Origin: Rhodospirillaceae bacterium
Lineage (GTDB): Bacteria; Pseudomonadota; Alphaproteobacteria; Rhodospirillales; Magnetospirillaceae
Direction of reading: 5' to 3'
Assembly (NCBI GenBank): GCA_030151865.1
Contig: JASLCK010000196.1
Span: forward strand, 1-6,486
DNA length: 6,486 bases
This document shows positions 1 to 6,253 of the stretch, one piece after another. Each line of letters begins with the position of its first letter. Position 1 is the first letter of the stretch. The notes under the pieces were generated by a model. That model had not been told where the DNA came from. It was given only the letters and a program-made list of their open reading frames with translations, and ran no database searches. The translations under genes and the position numbers were made by a program.

Positions 1-1
1 G

Positions 2-583
2 CTCTTCGTCGCCGGCATCGTCTTCTGGGGCGGCTTCAACTGGGCGCTGGAAGCGACCAACAAGGAATCCTTCTGCATCTCCTGCCACGAAATGGAGGAA
101 AACGTCTTCAAGGAATACCAGAACACCATTCACTACACCAACCGGACCGGCGTGCGCGCCACCTGCCCGGATTGCCATGTGCCGAGGGAATGGGGGCCGA
201 AGATGATCCGCAAGATCCAGGCGTCGAACGAGGTGCTGCACCATATTCTGGGCACCATCGACACCCGTGAAAAGTTCGAGTCGCACCGGCTGGAGCTGGA
301 AAAGCACGAATGGACGCGCATGAAGGAATCGGATTCCCGCGAATGCCGCAACTGCCACAGCTTTGAAAGCATGGATTTGATGCGTCAGGCTCCCCGAGCC
401 CGTCTGCGCCATACCCAGGCGTTGGACGAAGGCAAGACCTGTATCGACTGCCACAAGGGTATCGCCCACAAGCTGGCTGCCGGTGCGCTGGATGCCGAGC
501 GGGAACTGAACGAACTTTGGGACCGCGAGCATCCCAAACCGGCGGCCGCCAAGCCTGCTGCGGCAGCGCCCGCCAAACCGTAG
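2..583 (+). CDS. napC: NapC/NirT-family tetraheme cytochrome c (3' part; 5' end outside the window)
   Basis: This is a membrane-anchored tetraheme c-type cytochrome that, in its family, passes electrons from the quinol pool to the periplasmic nitrate reductase NapAB. The reading frame is open from base 2, so the start lies upstream. The visible 193 residues begin inside the N-terminal membrane anchor (about residues 1-16, ending in NWALEATN). Four CXXCH haem sites follow: CISCH at 25-29, CPDCH at 55-59, CRNCH at 115-119 and CIDCH at 147-151. The first is followed by a Met (CHEM), as in NapC/NrfH proteins. Stretches such as EWGPKMIRKIQAS and TCIDCHKGIAHKL match NapC as I remember it from enterobacteria. 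The C-terminus carries an Ala/Pro/Lys-rich tail of about 16 residues, likely not functional. The gene is probably the last of a nap operon, since a terminator follows 44 bp after the stop. NirT and other family members are the alternatives. Confidence 0.93.
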   Translation, partial: LFVAGIVFWGGFNWALEATNKESFCISCHEMEENVFKEYQNTIHYTNRTGVRATCPDCHVPREWGPKMIRKIQASNEVLHHILGTIDTREKFESHRLELEKHEWTRMKESDSRECRNCHSFESMDLMRQAPRARLRHTQALDEGKTCIDCHKGIAHKLAAGALDAERELNELWDREHPKPAAAKPAAAAPAKP

Positions 584-626
584 GAGGGATGGCTCCTCTT
601 ATCTCTTCTTACGCTCCAACTTCCTC

Positions 627-659
627 GGGCGCGGACTGGTTCCGCGCCCTTTCTTTTTT
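627..659 (+). terminator. Rho-independent terminator after napC
   Basis: A perfect 9-bp stem, GGGCGCGGA (627-635) with TCCGCGCCC (641-649), has a 5-nt loop (CTGGT). It is followed directly by a T-rich run, TTTCTTTTTT, at 650-659. It lies 44 bp after the napC stop and should end the nap transcript. Confidence 0.9.
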
Positions 660-681
660 GGATTCTGCTTAAAAAACACGC

Positions 682-716
682 TTTATCGAGGGTGTGATAA
701 ATTTGCATAATAAATC
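682..716. promoter_or_regulatory. AT-rich overlapping inverted repeats, candidate operator
   Basis: TTTATC (682-687) and GATAAA (696-701) form a perfect 6-8-6 inverted repeat. GATAAA also begins a second, imperfect 21-bp palindrome at 696-716 of the form GAT-N2-ATT-N5-AAT-N2-ATC. The stretch is strikingly AT-rich for this genome and sits just after the napC terminator, where a promoter for downstream transcription would be expected. CATAAT at 706-711 could serve as a -10 box, but I find no good -35 element 16-18 bp upstream. The spacing does not match an FNR box (TTGAT-N4-ATCAA) and is only loosely like a Fur box, so no regulator is assigned. Confidence 0.3.
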
Positions 717-736
717 GGCAATTGGCTTGCCGGTTT
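712..736 (+). other. 10-bp hairpin in the intergenic region
   Basis: AAATCGGCAA (712-721) pairs with TTGCCGGTTT (727-736) over 10 bp, including one T-G wobble, around the 5-nt loop TTGGC. No T-run follows on the + strand, so it is not an obvious terminator for + strand transcription. On the - strand the stem is followed by ATTTATT, at best a weak terminator. If transcription starts near 710, this hairpin would form the 5' end of the RNA. Confidence 0.45.
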
Positions 737-778
737 GGGCGTGGCCGTCTATTGTGGCAACCAGACAAGGACTTTTCA

Positions 779-851
779 GTCGACCTGGCTACCCGCAAGG
801 CGGGACGCGAAACCGCGGATCGGCAGGCAGTAGGGGAAGATCGTTGGTGAC
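779..851 (+). ncRNA. Candidate structured leader or small RNA, weakly like a c-di-GMP-I (GEMM) riboswitch core
   Basis: This gene-free, GC-rich stretch can fold as a small multi-branch structure. GTC-g-ACC (779-785, one bulged G) pairs with GGTGAC (846-851) as the closing stem. CCCGC (792-796) with GCGGG (800-804) forms an inner hairpin, and CCG (813-815) with CGG (821-823) a short one. GGGACGC at 802-808, followed by GAAACC, and GGCAGGCAG at 822-830 resemble strings I recall from the Vc2 c-di-GMP-I riboswitch (GGGACGCAAAGCC and GGTAGGTAG). Against this, the stacking adenosine expected after GGGACGC is a G, the usual GNRA-capped stem is not the best fold, and the closing stem is short. It could be a diverged riboswitch, another regulatory RNA or chance. 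Confidence 0.2.
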
Positions 852-856
852 AGGGA

Positions 857-883
857 AAGGATGTGGTCTATTAGTGCATCCTT
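857..883 (+). other. 7-bp hairpin in the intergenic region
   Basis: AAGGATG (857-863) pairs perfectly with CATCCTT (877-883) around a 13-nt loop. There is no T-tract, so it is not a terminator. It lies immediately 3' of the structured stretch ending at 851 and may belong to the same RNA. Confidence 0.35.
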
Positions 884-970
884 ATCCGATCAGGCGCGCC
901 ACTGTTAAAAATCCTCTGGTTGAGAGTCCTTAAAATTGTTACAGATATGTGAACTGCCGCAGTCTGATGT

Positions 971-1039
971 GCGGGCTATGCATTTCTATATATGCGCTCG
1001 ACCTGTTATAACGCCCGCCATCGCAACGGTACTGCGGGC
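971..1039 (+). promoter_or_regulatory. Three-arm alternative pairing in the leader of the YgjV-like gene
   Basis: GCGGGC occurs at 971-976 and again at 1034-1039, and its complement GCCCGC lies between them at 1013-1018. The middle arm can pair with either flank but not both: the distal hairpin has a 15-nt loop, the proximal one a 36-nt loop. Mutually exclusive pairing of this kind is typical of attenuators, but no T-run follows the distal hairpin (a run of C follows at 1046-1054), so any control would be by another route. GC-rich 6-mers also recur by chance. Confidence 0.25.
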
Positions 1040-1138
1040 CACTCTTCCCCCCCCATCCCACCCGGTGGTCCGTAGTACCCGCGCGAACCGTTCCCCCCAC
1101 AATTTGGTTTTGCTTCGTCGGCCCCACAGGGATCGGCC

Positions 1139-1675
1139 ATGCTGATGTCGCCGGAAATCGCGCAGGCATTGGGTTGGGCCGCCGCCTTGGTGGGCATGCT
1201 GTCTTACCAAGCAAAAACCCGCGAGCAGGTTTGCTTCATGCTGGCGGCGTCCTGTCTGTTATGGACCGTGCATTACATCGGCCTGGGGGCCATGTCGGGG
1301 GCGATCTTCAATACCATCGGATTGGTGCGCGGCCTGATCGCCATGGGGCGTAGCCCGTTGGTGCGCCGTGGCCTTTTGCTGTTTATTCCGCTGTTGTGGC
1401 TGGTGGCCTATCTGACCGCCCGGCAGCCGCTGGATTATGTGCCTGCCATCGCCATGACCATGTCCACACTGGCGCAATCCTCTTCGCGGACCTTGCGGTT
1501 GCGCCTGTTCATGGCGCTGTCCAGCCCGCCTTGGCTGGCCTACGCCTTTGTGACGGGCTCGCAAGGCGGCATCGCCAACGAACTGTTGAATATGTCGTCG
1601 GCCGGGCTGTCGCTGTTCCGCTTTCACTTTCGGCCCTGGCTGGCCGAGCGCAAAGCCCGTTCGGCGGCGCTTTAA
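1139..1675 (+). CDS. Small multi-spanning inner-membrane protein, YgjV family (Imp-YgjV-like)
   Basis: A 178-residue hydrophobic protein with about six or seven predicted membrane segments, near residues 7-24, 30-48, 50-69, 77-94, 99-115, 121-139 and 143-161, with short charged loops (TREQ, RSPLVRR, RTLRLR) and a basic C-terminus. The length and layout, with an N-terminal GWAAALVGMLSYQAK followed by a second helix ending in WTVHYIGLG, fit the YgjV family as I recall it. Members have no established biochemical role, so none is given here. ATG 1139 is preferred because CAGGGA (1127-1132) lies at normal spacing upstream. The in-frame ATG at 1145 is 12 bp from that site and less likely. The gene stands alone between two terminators and has a long leader (up to about 480 bp after the napC terminator) that contains several hairpins. 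The family call rests on hydrophobicity pattern and memory, not on an alignment. Confidence 0.75.
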   Translation: MLMSPEIAQALGWAAALVGMLSYQAKTREQVCFMLAASCLLWTVHYIGLGAMSGAIFNTIGLVRGLIAMGRSPLVRRGLLLFIPLLWLVAYLTARQPLDYVPAIAMTMSTLAQSSSRTLRLRLFMALSSPPWLAYAFVTGSQGGIANELLNMSSAGLSLFRFHFRPWLAERKARSAAL

Positions 1676-1767
1676 ATGGGAATTTTTCAGAAACCCAGTG
1701 GGGCCCTTTGTCCGATGGCTGATGACCGTCAAGGAATTGCGTCGAAAGTTGGGGTTATCTTGACTTC

Positions 1768-1794
1768 AACGCTGGGTCATGCCTGACAGGCGTT
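1768..1794 (+). other. Bulged hairpin in the 3' tail of the YgjV-like transcript
   Basis: AACG-CT-GG-GTCA (1768-1779) pairs with TGAC-AG-G-CGTT (1784-1794) around the loop TGCC. This gives 10 bp with a GG bulge on one side and a G bulge on the other. It lies about 20 bp before the strong terminator at 1814-1850. Together they could be the 3' UTR of the upstream gene or the body of a small RNA of about 90 nt. Confidence 0.35.
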
Positions 1795-1813
1795 AAGACA
1801 CATACCTTTGTTC

Positions 1814-1850
1814 GGGCTGACCTGTCCCCCCAGGTCAGCCCTTTCTTTTT
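1814..1850 (+). terminator. Strong Rho-independent terminator
   Basis: A perfect 11-bp stem, GGGCTGACCTG (1814-1824) with CAGGTCAGCCC (1831-1841), closes a 6-nt loop (TCCCCC). It is followed by TTTCTTTTT at 1842-1850. It lies about 140 bp beyond the stop of the YgjV-like gene, rather far for a simple gene end, and isolates that gene from the two-component operon that follows. Confidence 0.93.
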
Positions 1851-1873
1851 CCTGTGTTTTCTTGAGCTGTCCG

Positions 1874-1902
1874 TTGACCGATATCCGTGGAATGCCTAAT
1901 TT
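1874..1902 (+). promoter_or_regulatory. Candidate sigma70-type promoter for the two-component operon
   Basis: TTGACC at 1874-1879 is a five-of-six match to a -35 element. Seventeen bases downstream, TAATTT at 1897-1902 is a weak -10 element (three of six). Transcription would start near 1909, giving a leader of about 77 nt to the regulator ATG. It is the best promoter-like pair I found between the terminator at 1850 and the gene. Confidence 0.4.
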
Positions 1903-1910
1903 GAAGGGAT

Positions 1911-1924
1911 GAAACGGTCGTTTC
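1911..1924. promoter_or_regulatory. Perfect 14-bp palindrome near the predicted transcription start
   Basis: GAAACG-GT-CGTTTC: two perfect 6-bp arms around a 2-bp centre. It begins about nine bases after the candidate -10 box, a classic place for a repressor or autoregulation site. The binding protein is unknown. The response regulator encoded 60 bp downstream is one candidate by position only. Confidence 0.4.
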
Positions 1925-1985
1925 GCCTGGGGGCTAAGGGCTGACGATCTGCTGCTTTCGTTTGAGGGCTGGGGGAGTTCCCGCA

Positions 1986-2624
1986 ATGGCGCTTAAAGTT
2001 CTGCTGGCTGACGACCATGCCGTTGTCCGCGATGGGCTGCGCCCGTTCTTGACCCCGCTGGCCCCCGACATCGAAGTGTTGGAGGCATCGGACCTGCCAA
2101 CCGCCAAGGCGATGATCGCCGAACATGCCCCGGCTTTGGCGATCATCGATCTGCGGATGCCGGGTGTCGGATCGGTGGATGATGTGGCGGCGTTGCAGCC
2201 GCTGGCACCCACCATGCGACTGGTGGTGTTTTCCGGCTGGATCGAACGGGCCGACGTGGTGCGCGCCTTCGAATTGGGTTTGGCGGGTTATCTGCCCAAA
2301 TCCTTAAGCGGTGCGGCCATTACCCATGCCTTGCAATTGGTGATGAGTGGCGAGGTGCACTTTCCATCTTCGGTCCTGATGCAAGCCGCCGAACCACCGC
2401 CGCCCGAACCCGAGGTGGGCGGTCCTTTCCGGCTTTTATCACCGCGCGAGGTGGAGATTGTCGGCCATTTGGTGGGGGGCGCGTCCAATAAGGAGATCGC
2501 CAACCGCCTGGGATTGACCGAGATTACCGTCAAGGCGCACCTGCGCAGCATCTTTCGGAAGATCCAAGTCGCCAATCGCACCCAACTGGTCGTCTTGGCT
2601 ATAGAGCACGGCCTAAAACCTTAA
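1986..2624 (+). CDS. NarL/FixJ-family response regulator (receiver + LuxR-type HTH)
   Basis: A 212-residue DNA-binding response regulator. The receiver domain spans about residues 3-118. It has the acidic pair D9-D10 (LLADDH), the phospho-acceptor D55 (IIDLRMPG), S83 at the switch Ser/Thr position (VVFSG) and the invariant K105 (YLPKS). An acidic, proline-rich linker (residues 136-146) leads to a LuxR/GerE-type helix-turn-helix at about 148-212 (LSPREVEIV, SNKEIANRLGL, TVKAHLRSIFRK). The start is taken as ATG 1986 because GGGAG (1973-1977) sits 8 bp upstream. An in-frame TTG at 1962 would add 8 residues with no receiver homology. All residues needed for phosphorylation are present, so it should act as a phosphorylation-dependent regulator in the cytoplasm. 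The hybrid kinase gene begins 46 bp downstream and is the natural partner. Target genes cannot be inferred. Confidence 0.93.
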   Translation: MALKVLLADDHAVVRDGLRPFLTPLAPDIEVLEASDLPTAKAMIAEHAPALAIIDLRMPGVGSVDDVAALQPLAPTMRLVVFSGWIERADVVRAFELGLAGYLPKSLSGAAITHALQLVMSGEVHFPSSVLMQAAEPPPPEPEVGGPFRLLSPREVEIVGHLVGGASNKEIANRLGLTEITVKAHLRSIFRKIQVANRTQLVVLAIEHGLKP

Positions 2625-2642
2625 GCCCGAATTGCGTCTTTT

Positions 2643-2660
2643 GTTCAACTTGTCTTGAAC
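2643..2660. repeat. Inverted repeat GTTCAA-N6-TTGAAC between regulator and kinase genes
   Basis: Two perfect 6-bp arms (2643-2648 and 2655-2660) are separated by CTTGTC. The repeat ends 10 bp before the predicted GTG start of the kinase. It may act as a DNA operator, or as an mRNA hairpin next to the translation start, where no clear Shine-Dalgarno sequence is visible. It has no T-tract, so it is not a terminator. Confidence 0.4.
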
Positions 2661-2670
2661 GGCACACAGA

Positions 2671-5600
2671 GTGGACAATAAGCCTGTCTCTGCGGTCAGG
2701 GGCAGGGGAAACGGGGCGGCTGTGAACATCGGGATCATCAACCAGACACCAGGCGAAGAACGTAAGGGCCGCAGGCTTTCCAGGGAAGTCGCGGCGCTTT
2801 TGTTGTGCGCCTGTCTGTTGCCGTCCCTGGTGCTGACCGTGGTTGGTGGGTACGCCCTGACCCAAGGGCTGGTCAAGGAACGGCTGCAAGACATGTCCGA
2901 AGTTGTCGATGAAACGACGATGGACATGGATGACTTCTTTCAGGAAATGCGCGAAGACGGGCAAATCGCCGTCAATCTGGGCGGGGTCGGCATGTTGTTC
3001 GACGCTGTGCAAAAGCGTCCGTCCTCCAACGGGGTGACGTATGACCGGACTTGGGCGGCCAATTACCTGTCCGGGGAATTGGCTGCGCTTTTGGCTGGAC
3101 GGCGGATGTATGAAAGTCTGCAGTTTTTTGCCGATAGCGGAGACCTGTTGGTCAGTCTGCGTTTGGCGGAAGGGCGTGTGCAGTCTGTTCTGCCCAGTGG
3201 CGCGCAGCAGGATGCGGCCAGCGTGCGCGAACCGGCGGCGGTGGCGCGTCGCATGCCTTTGATGAATGCCCAGATGGCGGGGGATTTGCCAACCGCCATG
3301 ATCAACGTCTTTGTTCCCGCGCAGGACCGTTTCGGCATCCGTCAGGGCACGCTGGTGCTGCGTGTGCAGCCCAAGGCCGTGCAGGACGTGATTTCCCGCC
3401 ATCACTTGGATGATGGCGGGGCCATTTTGTTGGCCGACAATGAAGGGCGGGTGATCCGCGCCTTGGGCGAACAGGCCGCGCAATCGGCCAATCTGAGCCA
3501 GCTTTTAGGCAATGACTGGCGGCGCGTGATTACCGCCAAGCCGGGGATGGAAGATGATTTCCATGGCATGATGCTGGTTCATGCCACGGTGGTGTGGGAT
3601 CCGGGGCGCGGCCAATATTGGAAAGTGATCGCGGTCATTCCCCGCGACGCGGCCCTGGCACCCTATCATTCCGTCCTGATGACGGCGGCCGGCTTGGCGG
3701 CTTTGGCGGCACTGCTGATGATGGCGGTGGTTTTGTGGTTTGGCCGCAAGCGTCTGACCGGCCCCTTTACCGTCCTGCTGGACGCCATGGGCCGGTTTCA
3801 TGGCGGCGATCAAGCGGCACGCGTCGGGTCTTTACCCGGCGATTGGAACCATCTAGGCGATGCATTCAACAGCGTGGCTGCCGGGGTCGCCAGCGTGCGG
3901 CAGAATCTGGAAAGCCTGGTGGAAGAACGCACCCGCGCCCTGGAGGACGAGGCCCACGAGCGTGAGCGCGCTCAGAACATGCTGGCCGATGCCTTGGACA
4001 GTATGCAGGAGGGCTTTACCGTCTTTGACCGCGACGACAAGCTGGTGGTGTTCAATACCCAGGCCCGCGTCATGGCGGGCACTCAGGCCAATGCCCTGGT
4101 GCCGGGTGTCACGTTCGAAGATTTGGCCCGCAGATTGGCCCATGCCGGTTTCGTGACCTCGGCGGTCGGACGCGAGGAACAGTGGGTGGCGGAGCGGTTG
4201 AGCCGTCATCGCCAAGCCCAATCCTGGACCGAGGAATATACCGCCGACGGCCGTTGGATCGAAATGCGCGAATGGCGCACGGCCGATGGCGGCACGGTGT
4301 CGATCCGCATCGATGTGACAGATCGCAAGCGGGTGGAACGGGCGCTGCGGGATTCCGAACGTCGTTTCCGCCTGCTGGTGGAAACCATGTCGGAAGGCCT
4401 GATCGTTACCGATCGTGACCGGGTCATCACCTATGTCAATCAGCGCTATGCCCTGCTGACGGGGCAAGCTCAGGACGCCTTGCTGGGGCGGACGCTGGAA
4501 GCGGCGTTCCATCCCGAATATCGGGGACAGATCGCCAACCGCTCCTATGACATCGGCAATGGCGAGATAGAACCTTACGAAGCCGCTTTGGAAACCACCG
4601 GCGGAACCCGCGTCAATGTGCTGGTATCGCCTGCTCCGATCTTGGACGGGGCGGGGCAGTTGATCGGCAAGATGAACGTGGTGACCGACATCACCGTGCT
4701 GAAGCGGACGCAGGAGGCTTTGAAGGAATCGGAAAGCCGTTTCCGCGCTTTGTTCGAGGAGGCGCCCTTCGGCATGCTGCTGCTTGCAGGCGATGGCCAT
4801 CTGATCGAGGCCAACCGCGCCATCTTGCGGATTTTGCAGAGGATGGGCCAGGAATTGCGGGGAACGGCGCTGCCGTTTCCGGTGTTGGCCGATGCGCTGG
4901 AGGCGGCGCGGGTGGGCGAGGGGCCGTCGTTCTGGGAAGGCCCGGTGCCGCTGGAAGACGGGTCGGCCCCCTGGTTGCGGGTGCATTGCGCCCAGGTGGT
5001 CGATCCCTTTACCCACGATGTCAACCAGATCGCCACGGTCGAGGATATTTCCGAGCGCAAGCAGGTGGAAGGGCGCATGGCCCATTCCTCCAAGCTGATG
5101 ATCCTGGGCGAGCTGTCGGCGGGTCTGGCCCATGAAATTACCCAGCCCCTGAACGTCATCCGCCTGACCTCGGAAGCGACGCTGGCGCGGATTGACGATA
5201 ATTCGGTGACCTTGCCGGAAGCGCGGGCCAAGCTGCAGGTGATCAACGAACAGGCCGACCGTCTGTTTGACGTCATCGATTACATGCAGGCCTTCAGCCG
5301 TCGGGAAAGTGAGCAGCGGCAGTACTTCGATCTGTTCGCTTCGATCCGCGCCGCCGTGGCCTTGGTCGATGAAAGCTTCCGTCAGCGCCGCGTCGTCATC
5401 GATCTGCTGATCGCTGACGGCACCTGTGTGCTGATGGGCCATCCCCGCCAGTTGGAACAGGTGATCTTAAACCTGCTGACCAATGCCCGAGACGCGGTTA
5501 TTCAGGCCAATGGCAGCGACGGCGGATCCATCCAGATCACCGCTTGGCGCGATACCGAACACCAAATGGCGCGCGTGCGCGTCGATGACCAGGGAACCGG

Positions 5601-6216
5601 CATTGCATCGGGTGATCTGCGCCGCATCTTTGAACCGTTCTTTTCCACCAAAGGACCGGGCAAGGGTACCGGTCTGGGGCTGTCCATCAGCTTTGGCATC
5701 ATCAACAGCATGGGCGGCATCATGGATGCGACCAACCGGCCGGGTGGCGGGGCCAGCTTCAGCCTGCAAATCCCCATCGCGCAAACTCCGGCGGGCGGAT
5801 GCGCCCCCCTGCCGCCGCCCGAACAGGACCCCCAGGCCCCAGCCGTCGAGCCTCGTAAGGCGCATATCATGGTGGTCGAGGATGAAACTTTGGCGGCCGA
5901 GGAAATGGCCGATTATCTGGGACGCAGCGGATATCGGGTCAGCACCTATAGCGGCGGCTATGCGGCGCTGAACGGATTTGCCAAAGACCCAGCCGATCTG
6001 ATCATCACCGATCTCAATATGCCCGACGGCGATGGGCGCGATCTGATTGACGGCTTGCTGGAGGATTATCCCTTCCTGCCGATCATCGTCGTGACGGGCC
6101 GCGCCATGACCAAGGGCGAAGATATGGCCGAGGTGGGCGAGGGGGCCGACGTGGTTCTGCGCAAGCCCATTCGCCTGCGCACCCTGGCCGACCATGTGGC
6201 CCGGCTTTTGGCGTGA
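2671..6216 (+). CDS. Membrane-bound hybrid histidine kinase: periplasmic sensor, HAMP, three PAS, HisKA, HATPase, receiver
   Basis: An 1181-residue sensor kinase. In order: a cytoplasmic N-terminus; TM1 (about 42-64); a periplasmic domain of about 265 residues, of double-Cache size; TM2 (335-357); HAMP and coiled coil (358-435); PAS domains at about 438-550, 560-680 and 685-797; HisKA with phospho-acceptor H821 (LAHEITQPL); and HATPase with the N box (N934, N938), G1 (D973-QGTGI), F box (IFEPFFSTK, 986-994) and G2 (GKGTGLGLS, 998-1006). A proline-rich linker leads to a C-terminal receiver with E1070-D1071, phospho-acceptor D1114, T1142 and K1165. Every catalytic motif is intact. The H-box is of the FixL/TodS type, whose partners are usually FixJ-like regulators, which fits the gene just upstream. 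No HPt domain is visible. GTG 2671 is the furthest-upstream in-frame start (a stop lies at 2656) but lacks a ribosome site; GTG 2722, behind G-rich sequence, is an alternative 17 codons shorter. The signal is unknown. Confidence 0.93.
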   Translation: MDNKPVSAVRGRGNGAAVNIGIINQTPGEERKGRRLSREVAALLLCACLLPSLVLTVVGGYALTQGLVKERLQDMSEVVDETTMDMDDFFQEMREDGQIAVNLGGVGMLFDAVQKRPSSNGVTYDRTWAANYLSGELAALLAGRRMYESLQFFADSGDLLVSLRLAEGRVQSVLPSGAQQDAASVREPAAVARRMPLMNAQMAGDLPTAMINVFVPAQDRFGIRQGTLVLRVQPKAVQDVISRHHLDDGGAILLADNEGRVIRALGEQAAQSANLSQLLGNDWRRVITAKPGMEDDFHGMMLVHATVVWDPGRGQYWKVIAVIPRDAALAPYHSVLMTAAGLAALAALLMMAVVLWFGRKRLTGPFTVLLDAMGRFHGGDQAARVGSLPGDWNHLGDAFNSVAAGVASVRQNLESLVEERTRALEDEAHERERAQNMLADALDSMQEGFTVFDRDDKLVVFNTQARVMAGTQANALVPGVTFEDLARRLAHAGFVTSAVGREEQWVAERLSRHRQAQSWTEEYTADGRWIEMREWRTADGGTVSIRIDVTDRKRVERALRDSERRFRLLVETMSEGLIVTDRDRVITYVNQRYALLTGQAQDALLGRTLEAAFHPEYRGQIANRSYDIGNGEIEPYEAALETTGGTRVNVLVSPAPILDGAGQLIGKMNVVTDITVLKRTQEALKESESRFRALFEEAPFGMLLLAGDGHLIEANRAILRILQRMGQELRGTALPFPVLADALEAARVGEGPSFWEGPVPLEDGSAPWLRVHCAQVVDPFTHDVNQIATVEDISERKQVEGRMAHSSKLMILGELSAGLAHEITQPLNVIRLTSEATLARIDDNSVTLPEARAKLQVINEQADRLFDVIDYMQAFSRRESEQRQYFDLFASIRAAVALVDESFRQRRVVIDLLIADGTCVLMGHPRQLEQVILNLLTNARDAVIQANGSDGGSIQITAWRDTEHQMARVRVDDQGTGIASGDLRRIFEPFFSTKGPGKGTGLGLSISFGIINSMGGIMDATNRPGGGASFSLQIPIAQTPAGGCAPLPPPEQDPQAPAVEPRKAHIMVVEDETLAAEEMADYLGRSGYRVSTYSGGYAALNGFAKDPADLIITDLNMPDGDGRDLIDGLLEDYPFLPIIVVTGRAMTKGEDMAEVGEGADVVLRKPIRLRTLADHVARLLA

Positions 6217-6253
6217 TCTTGTTTTGTTCTTGATTTTGGCGGGCGGTTTCGGC

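Noticed and set aside
589..672. A 27-codon open frame starting at the ATG just after a perfect AGGAGG that overlaps the napC stop
   Set aside because: The AGGAGG is only about one base from the ATG, too close for normal initiation. The frame runs straight through the napC terminator hairpin and encodes nothing recognisable.
682..701. FNR or Fur box
   Set aside because: TTTATC-N8-GATAAA has the wrong core and spacing for FNR, and the neighbouring palindrome matches Fur hexamers poorly. It is kept only as an unassigned dyad.
779..883. tRNA, RNase P, 6S, SRP or cobalamin riboswitch in the structured gap
   Set aside because: No cloverleaf or T-loop, no RNase P core strings, and the conserved cobalamin-box elements are not in the right order.
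694..933. A 79-codon open frame in the intergenic region
   Set aside because: GTG start with no ribosome site, low-complexity basic composition, no domain-like pattern, and it overlaps the strong RNA hairpins. It looks like a chance frame in GC-rich DNA.
2599..3483. A 294-codon open frame on the - strand across the regulator-kinase junction
   Set aside because: Antisense to the sensor domain of the kinase. Composition is typical of a shadow frame and there is no recognisable motif.
3853..5442. A 529-codon open frame on the - strand inside the kinase gene
   Set aside because: It is antisense to the PAS and HisKA coding region. Its protein is rich in His, Gln and Arg with no coherent domain, the usual mirror of a GC-rich coding strand. 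The + strand frame has all kinase motifs in order.
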